64,000 bases of DNA from Halichondria panicea (lineage: Eukaryota; Porifera; Demospongiae; Suberitida; Halichondriidae). Position 1 is the first letter of the stretch. The number at the start of each line of letters is the position of its first letter. Below the pieces are notes generated by a model. The model was given only the letters and a program-made list of their open reading frames with translations. It did not search any database and had not been told where the DNA came from. This document shows positions 1-11,705 of the stretch, in pieces. The position numbers and the translations under genes are program-made. The stretch covers positions 2,278,824 through 2,342,823 of the forward strand of contig NC_087377.1 in the NCBI RefSeq assembly GCF_963675165.1, in the 5' to 3' direction.

Positions 1-550
1 TAATTATGGGTATTCAGTGTTCATTGAGAGCTTTCAAATGACTACCACTTAACATGGTTCAGTAAACGTGATTCAAGGAAATTCTCCACTCATCCCCACA
101 TTCCACAGTCTTACACAGACAGACCACATTCACAAAATGCAAACCTTATTACATAAACATAAGTCAACCACTAGCTACAGTGTACACAGTGGGACCACAC
201 ATAAAGAGGAATTTCGCCCCTTTTAGCCTTGTTTCCCAGTAAACATAATCATTGCTCAGATCCTCCCCCTTTTCAGAGAGGTGTCACATTCCACCCCTTT
301 CACAGTACACAAAGCAATTTGGTAGAATGTCATTGAAAGGTCATAATTAGTGAAAGGTCACCTCCAATAGTACTGCCACATGTCCATCCATACATGCATG
401 GATAAATAATTACACCATACTGTAGTTTAAAATACAATGACAAATGAAACCTCTCAGCCCATGCCAACTCAGCTAGCATATGGTTGCTCAATATTGACCT
501 CCCTCCACCAAAGGTCTAATACATTGCTACAAGTCATCAACCATCTTTAC

Positions 551-775
551 CTGCACTTCCAGAGTTGAGCCAGCCTCCAGCTCATCAGTGTATGCATGGA
601 CTAACACACTAGAGCAATATCAGCAATCCCATCAAACTGCAATCTGAAGGTGTACTCCATGCAGTGTATAGTTGCCCTCATGCAGGGGTAGGCTGTAGAG
701 TGGTCCCAGCTGGCAGTCCATCCACCAATATCACGTTGATACTGCCCTTGTCATGAGTACACCAGTACAGCCTCT
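551..775 (-). pseudogene. Coding-like exon remnants, unassigned
   Basis: Read on the minus strand, this stretch has long coding-looking segments ending at a GTAAAG donor at 550-545. One frame contains DIGGWTASWDH and EYTFRLQFDGIADIAL; a neighbouring frame continues with TDELEAGSTLEVQ before the donor. The segments do not join in one frame without a frame change, and a TGA lies upstream, so this is either a set of very short exons or a decayed gene. The second copy of the duplication has the same arrangement at about 19675-19900. I do not recognise the family. Confidence 0.3.
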
Positions 776-1428
776 GGACCATAGATGAGAGGAGGGAAGT
801 TAGCTGTATAGGTAAAGTTGACATGCAGTTAGCAATTGCAATAAGTATATACCCAAGTGGACTAAGTGGTGGTTTTAGAGGGCAGTACCTTGACCTTGTA
901 AAAGCCCTTATACCTGCACATACTCTTTCCTCAGATCAGGACATGAATTCTTGTGTACCATTGGGTACATTGCTAAACCTCACATGAACAATCTCCTATA
1001 ACTGAGATAAGCTAATTGCAAACCACTGTACTATACACGTCAGTTAGTATACACGTACTTGTATTATAGCCCACAATAACTATACGTATCTTCACAGCCC
1101 AACACTGAGTATACACTCTACGTGTATGGAACACATAACGAACATGCAAGCCTCTTATCAAACTTTATATTTCTCACAAGTTATGATGCAGGATGATGCT
1201 GCCCACCCGGGGTACCTGTGTAGGGCTGAGGAATTGATAGACACAATAAAGACAATAGACTACCATCATGCATGCAGGTACACTACCACCCACTCCACTC
1301 ATCACACACCACCCACTACATTAGTATGAGTACGCAATGGGGGACCATACATTACAACAAAGGGAGCTAGAGAGCTAGTCCATAGATAAAGTATCTGGGT
1401 CCACTCAATAAGACCTGACACTACTCAC

Positions 1429-1467
1429 CCTAGCATTGTCCAGCTCCCTCTGCAGACTAGCCACCAT
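1429..1467 (-). CDS. Possible first exon (MVASLQRELDNAR), gene unknown
   Basis: An ATG on the minus strand opens 13 codons that end exactly at a GTGAGT donor (1428 downwards). The same short exon is present in copy 2 at about 20570 and in a more diverged copy at about 62.90-62.95 kb, where the surrounding sequence differs more. Survival of the frame and donor in all three places favours a real exon, but no downstream exon could be joined with confidence. Confidence 0.3.
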
Positions 1468-1520
1468 ATCCACCAACATTAATCAGGACTGCAATGCATG
1501 ATCCTCCATCGTTCGCGCTC

Positions 1521-1570
1521 TAGCCTCGAGACCAGCCGTTTGTTATAAGGAAAGGTTGGTCTCGAGGCTA
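1521..1570. mobile_element. 50-bp hairpin element, TAGCCTCG family
   Basis: The ends are TAGCCTCGAGACCA and its inverse, with a short loop between. The 8-base sequence TCGCGCTC occurs on both sides (1513-1520 and 1572-1579), as expected of a target-site duplication. The same insertion is in copy 2 of the segmental duplication (20647-20696), so it predates that duplication. It is too short to encode anything. Confidence 0.7.
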
Positions 1571-1809
1571 CTCGCGCTCATGCCTGCCTTCTCTGATCTG
1601 AGGCTATGTGGTTAACAAGAAGCTGCAACTGAAGTGATCCCGTACCCAACAACAATGGTAAAGGGTCACTAAACTAGAAAGCTGAAATGAAATTTTGCCA
1701 AAAAAGTATAAAAATAGAAGGTGATGGTATATTATACATGTATGCACACACACACAGAACACAGAGCATTATAATAGTCAGTACTTATAGTCAACACAGA
1801 GTCAGTTCT

Positions 1810-2493
1810 TTACTTGACATTCTTGCATGCTTCTTTACTTGACATCAGTTCTTTATTCGTGCCTTTCAAGTAGCTCCAGTATCTGTATGAAAGCATGAGC
1901 ACAGCACAATAAACTAGAGCCTTATAAGCAAAACATTGCAATAAAACACTGTGTGCAATGAAAATAGGGATCAGATTTATGAATATTCCAGTAATAATCT
2001 GTTTAAAAACATGAGTGCATGATTTAGGAGCCCTCAGGGCTAGTAGAACCATCAAGTACTTAGAATACTGTATACTATTATGGCATGGCACAACTGCATG
2101 ACGAGCAAGCTCACAAAGTTAATAGTCAAAGGGATGATTCACTAGGTAACTCACTGGTATGCTCCACACAGGCCTTGTGAATGCTGCGAACTGCCTCTCC
2201 GTCCTCAATCTCTGAGGCAATTTCCACTAATCGACCGTAAGTAGCTGTTGAATTCAATGGATTGAATTGGAGAATATTTTTACTCTTCCACTTCTTTAGA
2301 GCAGCGAGGAATTTCCCTGGAATACCAACAAATGTGTGATCGATAGCACCAATCTCAGCATCACTGAGGCCCAGCCTGTGCTTGTATCTGTCATAGCCAG
2401 CAATCTCGGTAGACAACTGGAGAAGAGCATCATCCCAGCACTCACTACTCAACCGAGGGGCAGTCGCTGTCACTATCGTCTTATGTGGTTGAA
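1810..2493 (-). CDS. Death-domain / membrane protein, last two exons
   Basis: There are two exons on the minus strand. The first (2493-2155) follows a TACAG acceptor and encodes a death domain with the typical pattern LSDAEIGAIDH, a FLAALKKWK helix and LVEIASEIEDGEAVRSI. It ends at a GTGAGT donor in phase 1 and joins in phase to 2093-1810, which encodes about 93 residues with two hydrophobic stretches (around IITGIFINLIPIFIAHSVLL and ALVYCAVLML) and a basic tail ending in stop. Death domains mediate homotypic assembly in apoptosis and innate immune signalling; a membrane tail after one is unusual. No 5' exons were found: the sequence upstream is minisatellite and CFAP299-type exons. The acceptor phase equals that of the death-domain exon of the GTPase gene at 7.6-11.1 kb, so both probably share an ancestor. 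The gene may be a 3' fragment. Confidence 0.6.
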
Positions 2494-3060
2494 CTGTACA
2501 GATCAAAATACATTACATTATTTCCAATGACATTGCAACGGCACGTAGTACGTGGCAATACTCTGAAATGTACACCAAATACTTGATCACTGTCACATGA
2601 GACCCCATACACAATACAACTGTCAAGGCTATAATTGAAGATTGCTTCAATTTAGATTGCTATACTTGTACAATAATGATGTCGTGAATAATTATAGTGA
2701 TCACATTAATTCCCAAGTTGTTCCCTTAATTAGCTTATTACCAGATTTAATTAATCTCACTTTTCATTGGCTAACTAGAGCTATGTGTATAGAGGACTTC
2801 TGCCAACCAACCTGAAATCCTCTGTACATGTATATGTAGAGAAGTACATTTGTATCCTCAAGCAAACTATAGTTTGGGCAGAATATTGGCAGTACATGGA
2901 ATGCTGTGGTGAACCCATACAAATGTTATTATTGCTTTCACTTCATTTGAAATGCAAACCTTAATTATTAAAGTCACCACTAGCTATTTGCATTGTCCTA
3001 ATACAAATCTATTTTGTAGCTCTTTATCAAAATAATTATGTGTTTAAATTAGCGATAAGT

Positions 3061-3975
3061 CAACCACTAGCTACAGTGCACACAGTGGGACCACACCATA
3101 GGCTCTGTACACTAGCTACAGTGCACACAGTGGGACCACACTATAGGCTCTGTACACTAGCTACAGTGCACACAGTGGGACCACACTATAGGCTCTGTAC
3201 ACTATAGCTACAGTGTACACAGTGGGACCACACTATAGGCTCTGTACACTAGCTACAGTGCACACAGTGAGACCACACTATAGGCTCTGTACACTAGTCT
3301 ACAGTGCACACAGTGGGACCACACTATAGGCTCTGTACACCAGCTACAGTGCACACAGTGGGACCACACTATAGGCTCCGTACACCAGCTACAGTGCACA
3401 CAGTGGGACCACACTATAGGCTCCGTACACCAGCTACAGTGCACACAGTGGGACCACACCATAGGCTCTGTACACTAGCTACAGTGCACACAGTGGGACC
3501 ACACTATAGGCTCTGTACACTAGCTACAGTGCACACAGTGGGACCACACTATAGGCTCCGTACACCAGCTACAGTGCACACAGTGGGACCACACTATAGG
3601 CTCCGTACACTAGCTACAGTGCACACAGTGGGACCACACTATAGGCTCCGTACACTAGCTACAGTGCACACAGTGAGACCACACTATAGGCTCTGTACAC
3701 TAGTCTACAGTGCACACAGTGGGACCACACTATAGGCTCTGTACACCAGCTACAGTGCACACAGTGGGACCACACTATAGGCTCTGTACACCAGCTACAG
3801 TGCACACAGTGGGACCACACTATAGGCTCTGTACACCAGCTACAGTGCACACAGTGGGACCACACTATAGGCTCTGTACACCAGCTACAGTGCACACAGT
3901 GGGACCACACTATAGGCTCTATACACCAGCTACAGTGCACACAGTGGGACCACACTATAGGCTCTGTACACTAGT
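3061..3975. repeat. 45-bp minisatellite, about 20 units
   Basis: Head-to-tail units of 45 bp are built on CTAGCTACAGTGCACACAG and GGGACCACACTATAGGCTCT. Because 45 is a multiple of three, several frames stay open and give spurious 15-residue repeat proteins on both strands; these lack start context, splice context and composition expected of a gene. The homologous array in copy 2 is about three times longer. Confidence 0.95.
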
Positions 3976-4344
3976 CTACACACTGCATGTCAATTAGAGT
4001 AGCATTTCTGCAAACAAGGTGAAAATGGTTTTTAGTGGAACAGCTGTCTACCCCTGGGCCCATACACGCAGACATTCTACTTTCAAAGGACTATAGAATA
4101 TTTGCATATACACAAATTGGAATTCCATGTAGTGGGACAAGACAACAGTCTGGCTAGGCTACCGATCAAAATTATCTCCGTAAAAATACAATTATTGGGG
4201 TCACAGATGTCACAGCTGAGTGGAGAGTGGAGTGGGAGGGCTAGCTGGATGAATGTGAGGGATGATGGGATCATTGTGACAGGGCAATGGACCGCTATTA
4301 AACCCTAGTTATCAGTCAACAGCTGGAGCTTTATTTCCTACAAT

Positions 4345-4546
4345 GCATAGCGGGAAATTTTTGCTGGTGCAATTTGGCTCCAGAGCCCTCAGCAGAAAGT
4401 TACGTGGGTTCTAATATTCGCGGTTCAATGCCAGGAAACCACACCCACCAATAGCATTGCATGTGAAATACCGGTGCATGGGAGTTTATCCCAGTTTTAA
4501 ATGCTCTGCCCTCGAAAAACGACGAAAATTTCCCGCTATACGGTAC
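4345..4546. mobile_element. MITE with ACCGTATAGCGGG-type ends
   Basis: The left end (GCATAGCGGGAAATTTTTG) and the inverse of the right end (GTACCGTATAGCGGGAAATT) form terminal inverted repeats around about 170 bp of non-coding sequence. Related ends occur at 15655-15842, 25623-25825, 51313-51503 and as single ends near 28.97, 47.94 and 50.21 kb, so this is a dispersed non-autonomous family. Confidence 0.65.
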
Positions 4547-5355
4547 TTGTTATCAATACCCCATTTTTAATAATACATGTGCAATGTATGCTAGCTGTGA
4601 CAGGGCAATGGACCGCTACTAAACCCCAGTGATCAGTCAACAGCTGGAGCTTAATTAATAATAATTATTATAATGAAGTTGATTGTTTCCCAGATGCTTG
4701 TTATCAATAATTATCCCGTCTTTGCTATATACAAAAGTACAGCTAGCATACATGTACATGTACATGTAGGTCCTAGGTGTGTTTTTTTACGTCAAAATCA
4801 GTACAGCTTAATTGCTTTTTTAGTATTTATTTGTATGCTAGCTGTACGTTTGGATCGACGTCAAATGATATTTCGGTCTCCCTTATTCCATTAAATAATA
4901 TGTGAAAAATTGATTAACTATTATAGTGTGGGAAGTAGGGAGGAGGCACAGTGTACTATAATAATGCTTTTCTAACTCCCTAAAAATTCTATTCACAAAT
5001 TTTGAGACAGTTTGCTCAATATAATCTCAAAAGCCCAATGCTATGTCAACAGTTTATAACAAGAGAGCACAGTTAGCATACAAACAGCGTCAAATACAAC
5101 AAATACAAGTTTTGCTGTTTTGGATGCTTCCATTAGAGGGAGTGTTAGCAAACGTGCTGTACAAAGTTCATTCTAATCTTCACTGTCAGCTTTGAATCTG
5201 AGGCCTCAATTCACTTATTAGTTCTACTGCACGCTATAGCTGTACCTTAATTTGTAATTATTTCCCCCCCCCCACACACACACACACATACACAGCACAC
5301 CCACACCCCACATACACACACCCCACACACACACACCCCACACAGCAGCCTGTAC

Positions 5356-6849
5356 CTTTGGGTCAACGTTAATAATCTTTCTGTCTCGTTTATTCTTAAA
5401 CAGCAGACCTGAGGCGTTGTCTGCAATCACCTGTGTGTGCGTGCGTGAGGGGTGTGTGTGTGCCTGTTATATCAAACAAATACAAACAAAGTGTCCGTGT
5501 ACAATAATCATGTCAACTAATTATGTACGACGAGACCAAAGGGAGCAACTGTATAATTGAGTAGTGCTATGGCGCCCTACAGACTAGGAGGGCACTCACT
5601 AACTGTAGTGTTCCAAACACACGTTATAGGCTATCAAACTTTGCTGTGAAAATAAATTATGTTCTGAAAAAACACACACTTTAATTATTATAGCCCCACG
5701 CTTTCTTTTACAATTTGTGCTCGTTGATCTAAGTTATAGTTAGAACATGGGCATGAGGTATCTATGTGTTATAGTGTCCCAAAGCTCGAGGGCTTCTATT
5801 TAAACCTATTGGCTACTAGAAATGCACTAGCTTAGCAACAGTCAACCTATATAAACAGCCAACCTAGCAACTGCATCATTATTCTTTTGAAAACTAATAT
5901 CTAAAGTTGCATGACATCTCTGTGTCTCTACTAAATCTGTGGTCTCTATTCAAGTCAACCCTGTTCCTCCACCTCAGTTTGATGGACAAAATTATAGTCC
6001 TAGCTCCACCCACAAAACGAAAACATCCAGCTCCTCCCCCAGTTTTGCAGCAAACAAGCCCAGCACACTTCCCAAGAAACGAGCGACTCGTACTACTCTC
6101 ACAAAGCGAAAGGAAGACACCTATAAGCTATAATTTGCAGCAAACAAGCCCAGCAAACGAGCGGCTCCTACTCTTGAACAAAGCGAAAGGAACTTTAGGA
6201 GAAGAAGCCAAACCTAGAATCTCAGCACTTCCATACATCCAGCTCCTCCCCCATGCAGCCTTGCAGCAAAAAAGCACAGCACACTGCCCAAAAAACGAGC
6301 GTCTCCTACTGCTTTCGAACAAAGCCAAAAAAAGAAACTAGAGCTTCTCTCTTTCATTCTAGTTCTGTTATTATAATTACTAGACAAAGCATCTACATGT
6401 AGCTACAATAATTTTTACATGTGTATCTTCTTGTAAATCACAATACAATGTTGTAGTTTGTAGCCCAGAGCAATCTATAGTACTAGTACTATAGCTCATA
6501 GTTCCCTGCTAAATACACTCAAATGGAATCTAAGGACACCATAATATTATTGTAGCACTACCAAACAGCTACTAATAAAATAATTAGCTTTTTGAAATTG
6601 GACGTTCCCAACACAAGTTATAGCCCTTCAAAGAAAAACTACGAAAACATGACGACATGTAATTAATACATATTTTGGCAACCACCTCTTATATATTATA
6701 CCCACGTACTTCATATTTCTCACACGTACCTGATAATTAGGAGTGGAGTTGGACGAGGAGAAGTTAGTGTCCCAGTTATATAAGCTCAAGTCACTGTGTC
6801 TAGGGAGCAGCTTCTTCCGTGACGAGAATATGGGATCAAAATCATCCAC
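5356..6849 (-). pseudogene. Truncated CFAP299 copy (exons 5 and 6 only)
   Basis: Two exons match exons 5 and 6 of the fuller CFAP299 gene at 26.6-30.9 kb. 6849-6730 encodes the segment with [20 protein letters not shown]; 5430-5356 encodes [11 protein letters not shown]...NVDPK. Both keep AG acceptors and GT donors. Exons 1-4 are absent because the duplicated block ends at 6886, just before exon 5. The only residue difference noticed in the two exons is a Phe to Leu change in SFYNWD. Without a 5' end the copy cannot make the normal ciliary protein. It could be captured by upstream transcription, but the upstream neighbour is a different gene. Confidence 0.75.
5900..6550. repeat. Dispersed repeat with internal proline/lysine-rich reading frames
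   Basis: Inside the duplicated block lies a stretch in which a module of about 100 bp recurs (each module can be read as ...[13 protein letters not shown]). A third, reverse-oriented copy of 6225-6550 lies outside the block at about 41770-42060, so this is an independent repeat element. The reading frames are broken differently in each copy and I do not regard them as a gene. Confidence 0.5.
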
Positions 6850-6889
6850 CTACAATTATCATGTACATGTATAATACCACACACCATTC

Positions 6890-7320
6890 AAGTTATTGCC
6901 AATCAAAGATAGCTTCTGAAATATTAATGCCTCGTATAATTATTTCATTACATCACCTTTCCCCTGAGCTCAATGTCTGGTTCTAGACTGAGTGTTAGTA
7001 GTCGCTGGTCAATATTCTGTTCAGTGCTGGATACCCGACCACTGATAAATGTACGAGGAAAATAAATAAGACATTATTTTATAGAGATGATTGATACTAG
7101 GTGCAGAATATAATGGCTGGTAGATCCACACACCTTTCTGTACAGGATGCTGTACTCGTGGTAGCTCTTTATGACAGGAGAGACTTGTGTTGTTGAGGTA
7201 GACGGTTAGTAATACAGTGTAGCAGCGCCGTGCTTGCGAGATTCAAGTAGCGCTAGTGCAAGTACCCCATTGTACCACATGGCCAGTGGGTAAGGATCGC
7301 CAAACAAACACCTCAATTAT
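6890..7320. repeat. Paralogous segment shared with 52.24-52.70 kb, with one coding-like exon
   Basis: The sequence matches 52235-52700, including a minus-strand exon at 7041-6957 encoding STEQNIDQRLLTLSLEPDI and then ELRGK, ending at a GTGATG donor. In the 52-kb copy the CAG acceptor has become CGG. Family not recognised. The 52-kb copy also carries a hairpin insertion absent here, which makes 7.27 kb the empty site for that element. Confidence 0.5.
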
Positions 7321-7389
7321 AAATAATTAGAATAAGATGCTGATCCCTTTTATATACAAGGAACAAAGGAACAATGCTTGAACATGTCA

Positions 7390-7520
7390 CAGTACTCATA
7401 CTTTATAATAATGGCTATATACATTGTTAGCACAGAATCAGTCAGTTCTTTACTTAATTCTTGCATGTATGCTTCTTTATGCTTCTTTACTTTATTCGTC
7501 CCCTTCAAGCTATGCAATAA
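7390..7520 (-). other. Relic of a membrane-tail exon downstream of the GTPase-death gene
   Basis: The sequence around TCAGTTCTTTACTTAATTCT, TGCATG and CTTTATTCGTCCCCTTCAAG closely resembles 1760-1875, the 3' part of the membrane exon of the death-domain/membrane gene. It lies just beyond the stop codon of the GTPase-death gene, which suggests that gene once continued into a similar tail. Confidence 0.4.
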
Positions 7521-7591
7521 AAAAAGTATATATCAGTATAATGGATCATAATAATACATTAGTACAAACGTACCTTGTCAGGTTCTCATGA

Positions 7592-10500
7592 TCAATTGGT
7601 GGCACTATGAGCAACTGCAGTTGCTGTCCTCACATACTTGTCTTCAATTTCCTCAGCTACATCGTTACGCTCAACAGTCGGACTCCTTAGACATTCACAT
7701 ATGTAAGGCCATGTCATCGGGTGCTCTGGATCAGTGACTTCAAGACGCTTGGTTACCATCTTCATTAGGCGGCGTTGGTTATGGCGGTATGCATCTTCAA
7801 TGTCTTCCAAGTCGGTAATCTTCATTCCGAGAGCCAGTCCCAAGTTGAACCAATCTTTGCTTGCACTTCTCAGCTTCTCACAAATTGTTAGAATATCATC
7901 TCCAGTCAGAACAATGGACGACCATTGTGCAATTTCTACTGTTTGGTTTCTGCTAGTAGGCTCCTCTTGTGACGATCCTACACACACACACACAAGATTA
8001 GTACATATTGCATTGAAAATGGCTAGTTTTATGACTGTAAGCAAAACTGTTCTAAAAATGCACAAATAATTATAAGCAACACAACATGATAGGGAATGGG
8101 TAGGAATCAAGATAATGTATTTTTCTTGGAGACTTTCGAATAGCAATCCGATGATGAATTACGATATGATAGAACTTTGTTTAATGCAATGGTAAAATGC
8201 TCTTACCGATACTGTTTCTCAGGCAGTGGTACACGGTGAAGAAATTCTTCTGGTCCTTGGAGATCTCACAACTGATAAAGCCTTTGAAGTGACTATTTGA
8301 CGAGGCCCTGAATTCCAATTTGTGTTCATCACCGTTAATTTCAGGTATTCTTTTGCTCCACTCAAAGGAGAGACTTTTGTCCCTCAAGTCTCGGTTAGAG
8401 GCAAAGGGTAAGGCCCGCAGAAAAACATCCTCTCCCAGGCTGACTTCCTGTACACACACGGAAAAAAACAATTGGTTAATACGAAGAAAACATCTTGTAA
8501 ATGGAGGCATGCACACAACAATAATTATAGACTAACTTTTGCAAACCAGCATTCTTGGTGAGGGCTCAGAGAGACTCTGTGTGTGCAGCTAAAGCAGGGA
8601 TCAACTCCTGTTGTGAGGAGGCAAAGCTTGGAACCATCTTCATGTTTGCCGCAGTAGCAGTCGAAGGCAATAATCGGAGAGAGTAGTGGACTAATATCCT
8701 TCATCACCAACAGGAGGGTTGAGAGGACGTAGGAACAAAGCTCGTGCATCGTATGGTCCTTGCATTTTCGAATAATTCGTATTTCGTAGCTATCAACCTG
8801 AGAAATCAGGGTAACAAAATGCTTGGCAGATTCGTCAATGTGAAAGGAGACGAGGTTTCTCTTTACTGGAGAATCAGTGGCAAGTTTCCAAGTCATGCCC
8901 AGAATGCCTTTGCCTTTACTCCCCCTTGAGACCAAATCACTGATCATGGCACAGAATATTCCAGTGGGAACGTATTGGGGGTCAAATGTGATCTTGATTG
9001 GAGAGGGTGTATCAATGCCAGTGGTGGGTGGTTTCGTTAGTTCCTCGGGAGATGCACACTTGAGAATGGCAGGGATGAAATACGTCGTTTCGATTTTTTC
9101 TGTGGTATGGCCTTCCTTCACCACTGCTGTGATTTTGGCCAAAAGATGGGAATGCTCGAGCAGTATGAGCAGCTTCTCAACAGGAATCAACTGGTCTTTC
9201 TTCACACCCTGGTTTTCTTCCGAATGGCATCGAGTGATTGTTTTCAGTGAGAATTGCCCCTTGAGTATCCAATTCTTTCTCTCAGCTTCCTTGAAGTGAA
9301 TACTGCTCATTTCAGAATGGAGCTCCAGCAGCGGATTGACAACGAGAACACTGAGGCTGTTGAATACCACTTGGGGGTTGCAAATGACAAAGTTCCCAAA
9401 CCATTTGTCCTTGATCTCTGGATGATAGATTAAAGCTCCAACGTACCGATCCAGGTACCAAACGGTGAATCGAACCTCCTCCTCTCTCATCTTTAACCCC
9501 TCGGTACCGATACGAATACATTCTTCCATAGACACAATGTCATACTCTTTTCTCAGTACAACTCCAAACAAAAGCTGTTGTGGGCGAATGCGAAGCTTGG
9601 CATCTTTGAAATAGCTACTGAATAAGCCATGAAGATGTTCACGAAGAGGTTCCATATCAGAATCAGTGCCTTCGTAGTTGTCCACTGCTATGAACCTCTT
9701 GTCCTTTGGGTTAGAAAGTAAATCCTCAAACTTGCTGGTAATCGTGCTCACAGCTTCGTTTTTCTCCGTCAACTTTTGCTCTAACCGGTCTTGGACACAT
9801 TTATTGAAAGGGTCTGAGTTGAGGTTTTGGCTGATTGTTTGCTCAATGGCAGCCGTGTCTTCTGCACTGACGTTAGCTTGCTTATCACTCTTCTTTTGAG
9901 TCAAAATATCCCGAATTGCTTTCTTTTGTTCGTGTTCTTCTAGGCTCTTGCTGGCAGTGGTACTATCGCTCTTGCAGACAGCTTTTGTGGAGGTACTATA
10001 TTTCTCGTATAGAAGATCGACTTTGATTTGCATTGCCAGTTCATCCTTGAAAGTACCTATGAGGGTAGCAACAGGCTTAGTAGAGCCTAGGTTGCCCAGT
10101 TTACTACACTGCTCTCTGTCAATATCCGAGTCAATCTTAGTATGATGGTTGATACCTGAGAGGATTTGAGAGAGTGTTTCTCTGTTTGTGTAAGTTGAAT
10201 CGTACGGTGTGATCTTGTCCTTTCCTCGTTCGTAGGAGACTTGACACATGTCATCGAGGTCTTTGTCCAGTCGAAAGAATACCAGAAAAATCCCTGCGCC
10301 TTTGCTTAGAAAAGGAAACATCTCCACAAATCCAGGCTGCCCACCTATATCGACCAGATTGAGTAGGACTTTGTTCAGCAGCTCTTTAGTGTACTCTCCT
10401 GAACCCACAATACTCCGAAGTCTCGACACAACCTTTTCAACATCTACAGTGGTCACTTTCCCGACCTTTTTCGGTGGTTCTGGTGTTTGCCCAGGTGTTG

Positions 10501-11128
10501 GTGATACCGTTTCTTTGGGTGCAGTAGCAGCTTCATCGATCTTGAGTTGAGTTTGCTTCTTTGGGTCAGTGGTTTCTTTTGTGGGCTGTTCCTTAGGTGG
10601 ACTGACAGTGCTGTCTTCAATAGGTTCACAGGACATAAGGTAAGAGAAGATGAACTGTGTTTCTTCCTCTAGGCTTGAAGATGCTTTGAATTCAAGCTTT
10701 GTTCCAGATTTGTCAACAAAGGCCAATACTTGTTCACACTCGGCTAGTAATGTACTGCAGCGTTTCCTTTGATCTTCGGGCAGCAAAGACAGGTTAGTAA
10801 TGGATCCAACAAGCCGCTGTCGAGTGGTCGTTTTTCCAAGACCCGAGGGACCAATGAAGTGCGTCTTGAGATAATGTAGCTCTATAGTGCCACTTGTGTC
10901 GGCCATCAGCTCATCCAGTTTTTTCAAGTAGGTTCGGTTTTGAATATTGACTGTAAAAGAGCAAACAATTGGTCATACGTAATTATTTATTAAAGCAAAG
11001 TACTTAATTTCAGTAAATTGAGGTATATAAATTGTAACATTAGATAAACGGTACTAACTACAATTGTGTTCAATGGTTCGGGAGCTGAATTTAGTAGTTC
11101 CAATTTTATGATTTTCTGAACAAGACAT
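7592..11128 (-). CDS. Roc-like GTPase with Ig-like and death domains (ROCO-related)
   Basis: Four exons (11128-11059, 10950-8537, 8447-8207, 7977-7592) join in phase to a 1036-residue protein from ATG to TGA, which strongly supports the model. Residues 57-64 are a P-loop (GPSGLGKT); after a Pro/Thr/Lys-rich insert of about 60 residues comes the switch II motif DIGGQPGF (224-231), and GTFKD near 312 replaces NKxD. This arrangement is that of Roc GTPases of the ROCO family (LRRK, DAPK1). The following roughly 480 residues occupy the place of a COR domain and end in a Cys-rich stretch. Exon 3 encodes a compact beta-rich module (LEFRASSNSHFKGFISCEIS) that looks Ig-like. Exon 4 encodes a death domain (about 925-1015). 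No leucine-rich repeats or kinase domain are present. Likely a cytosolic signalling switch. Neighbours on both sides are unrelated or paralogous fragments. Confidence 0.85.
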
Positions 11129-11424
11129 CTCCACTGGCAAGTTTATGGTGAATGGTTGTCTATTTGGTGATACGTATAATTATATAGTAGCCATCATAAG
11201 TTTCCGTTTCGTTTTTAAAGCTGGCATAACAACACAACAGCAACGCAAGGCAACTTATTACAAATTTATACGACGTTAGAGCATAATTATACATTGTTAA
11301 TGTAGCGTATGATACTATAAACGAGGCTATTTATTAAACCTACCCAGTTGCTATGATACAGACCCCAAGTGGGGAATATGATACTTTGTTGCATTTTGAG
11401 TGGGCAGATCAAAGGAAACACTGT
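11129..11424. other. Intergenic sequence upstream of the GTPase-death gene
   Basis: No gene was found. This AT-rich stretch lies directly 5' of the ATG at 11128 and is the likely promoter region. No TATA element or other defined site stood out. Confidence 0.4.
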
Positions 11425-11705
11425 GCCAAAATCTGCCATATGGCACAGGTCAAGCCTTGAACTGTGCCACTATCAGTATCTAGATACTGGCATAGTATGG
11501 CTGAAGTTACCTAAAGCCCACCATATGGCACAGGTCAAGCCACAGGTCAAGCCTTGAACTGTGCCACTATCTAGATACTGGCATAGTATGGCTGAAGTTA
11601 CCTAAAGCCCACCATATGGCACAGGTCAAGCCACAGGTCAAGCCTTGAACTGTGCCACTATCTAGATACTGGCATAGTATGGCTGAAGTTACCTATAGCC
11701 CACCC
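11425..11705. repeat. Tandem repeat, about 92 bp, three units
   Basis: The unit contains CACCATATGGCACAGGTCAA, TTGAACTGTGCCACTAT and CTAGATACTGGCATAGTATG. CTAGATACTGG recurs at about 11479, 11571 and 11664. The short segment ACAGGTCAAGCC is duplicated in units 2 and 3. No coding potential seen. Confidence 0.85.

Larger units (their letters stand above)
1..6886. repeat. Segmental duplication, copy 1
   Basis: This stretch matches 19123-28842 in the same orientation almost base for base, in genes, introns and repeats alike. The match starts at the first base of the window, so the copy may extend further left. It ends at 6886, just upstream of the CFAP299-type exon; beyond that the two copies diverge abruptly. 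Copy 1 lacks the insertion of about 0.7 kb found in copy 2 at 27.84 kb and has a much shorter 45-bp minisatellite. Similarity in non-coding sequence suggests a recent event. Identity was judged by eye. Confidence 0.93.

Noticed and set aside
3304-3997. Repeat protein built of 15-residue HTVGPHYRLCTxAT units (and its 22-25 kb counterparts)
   Set aside because: It is a by-product of a 45-bp DNA repeat; both strands and several frames are open, units vary by indels that break the frame, and no start, splice or domain evidence exists.
2493-5356. Death-domain exon as the last exon of CFAP299 (VDPK joined to VQP...)
   Set aside because: The resemblance to the VDPKAQP sequence of CFAP299 is tempting, but the donor is phase 0 and the acceptor frame needs phase 1; a direct join meets a stop.
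8877-10550. Plus-strand open frames opposite the GTPase gene
   Set aside because: They are shadows of the long minus-strand exon, which has motifs and a phase-perfect gene model.
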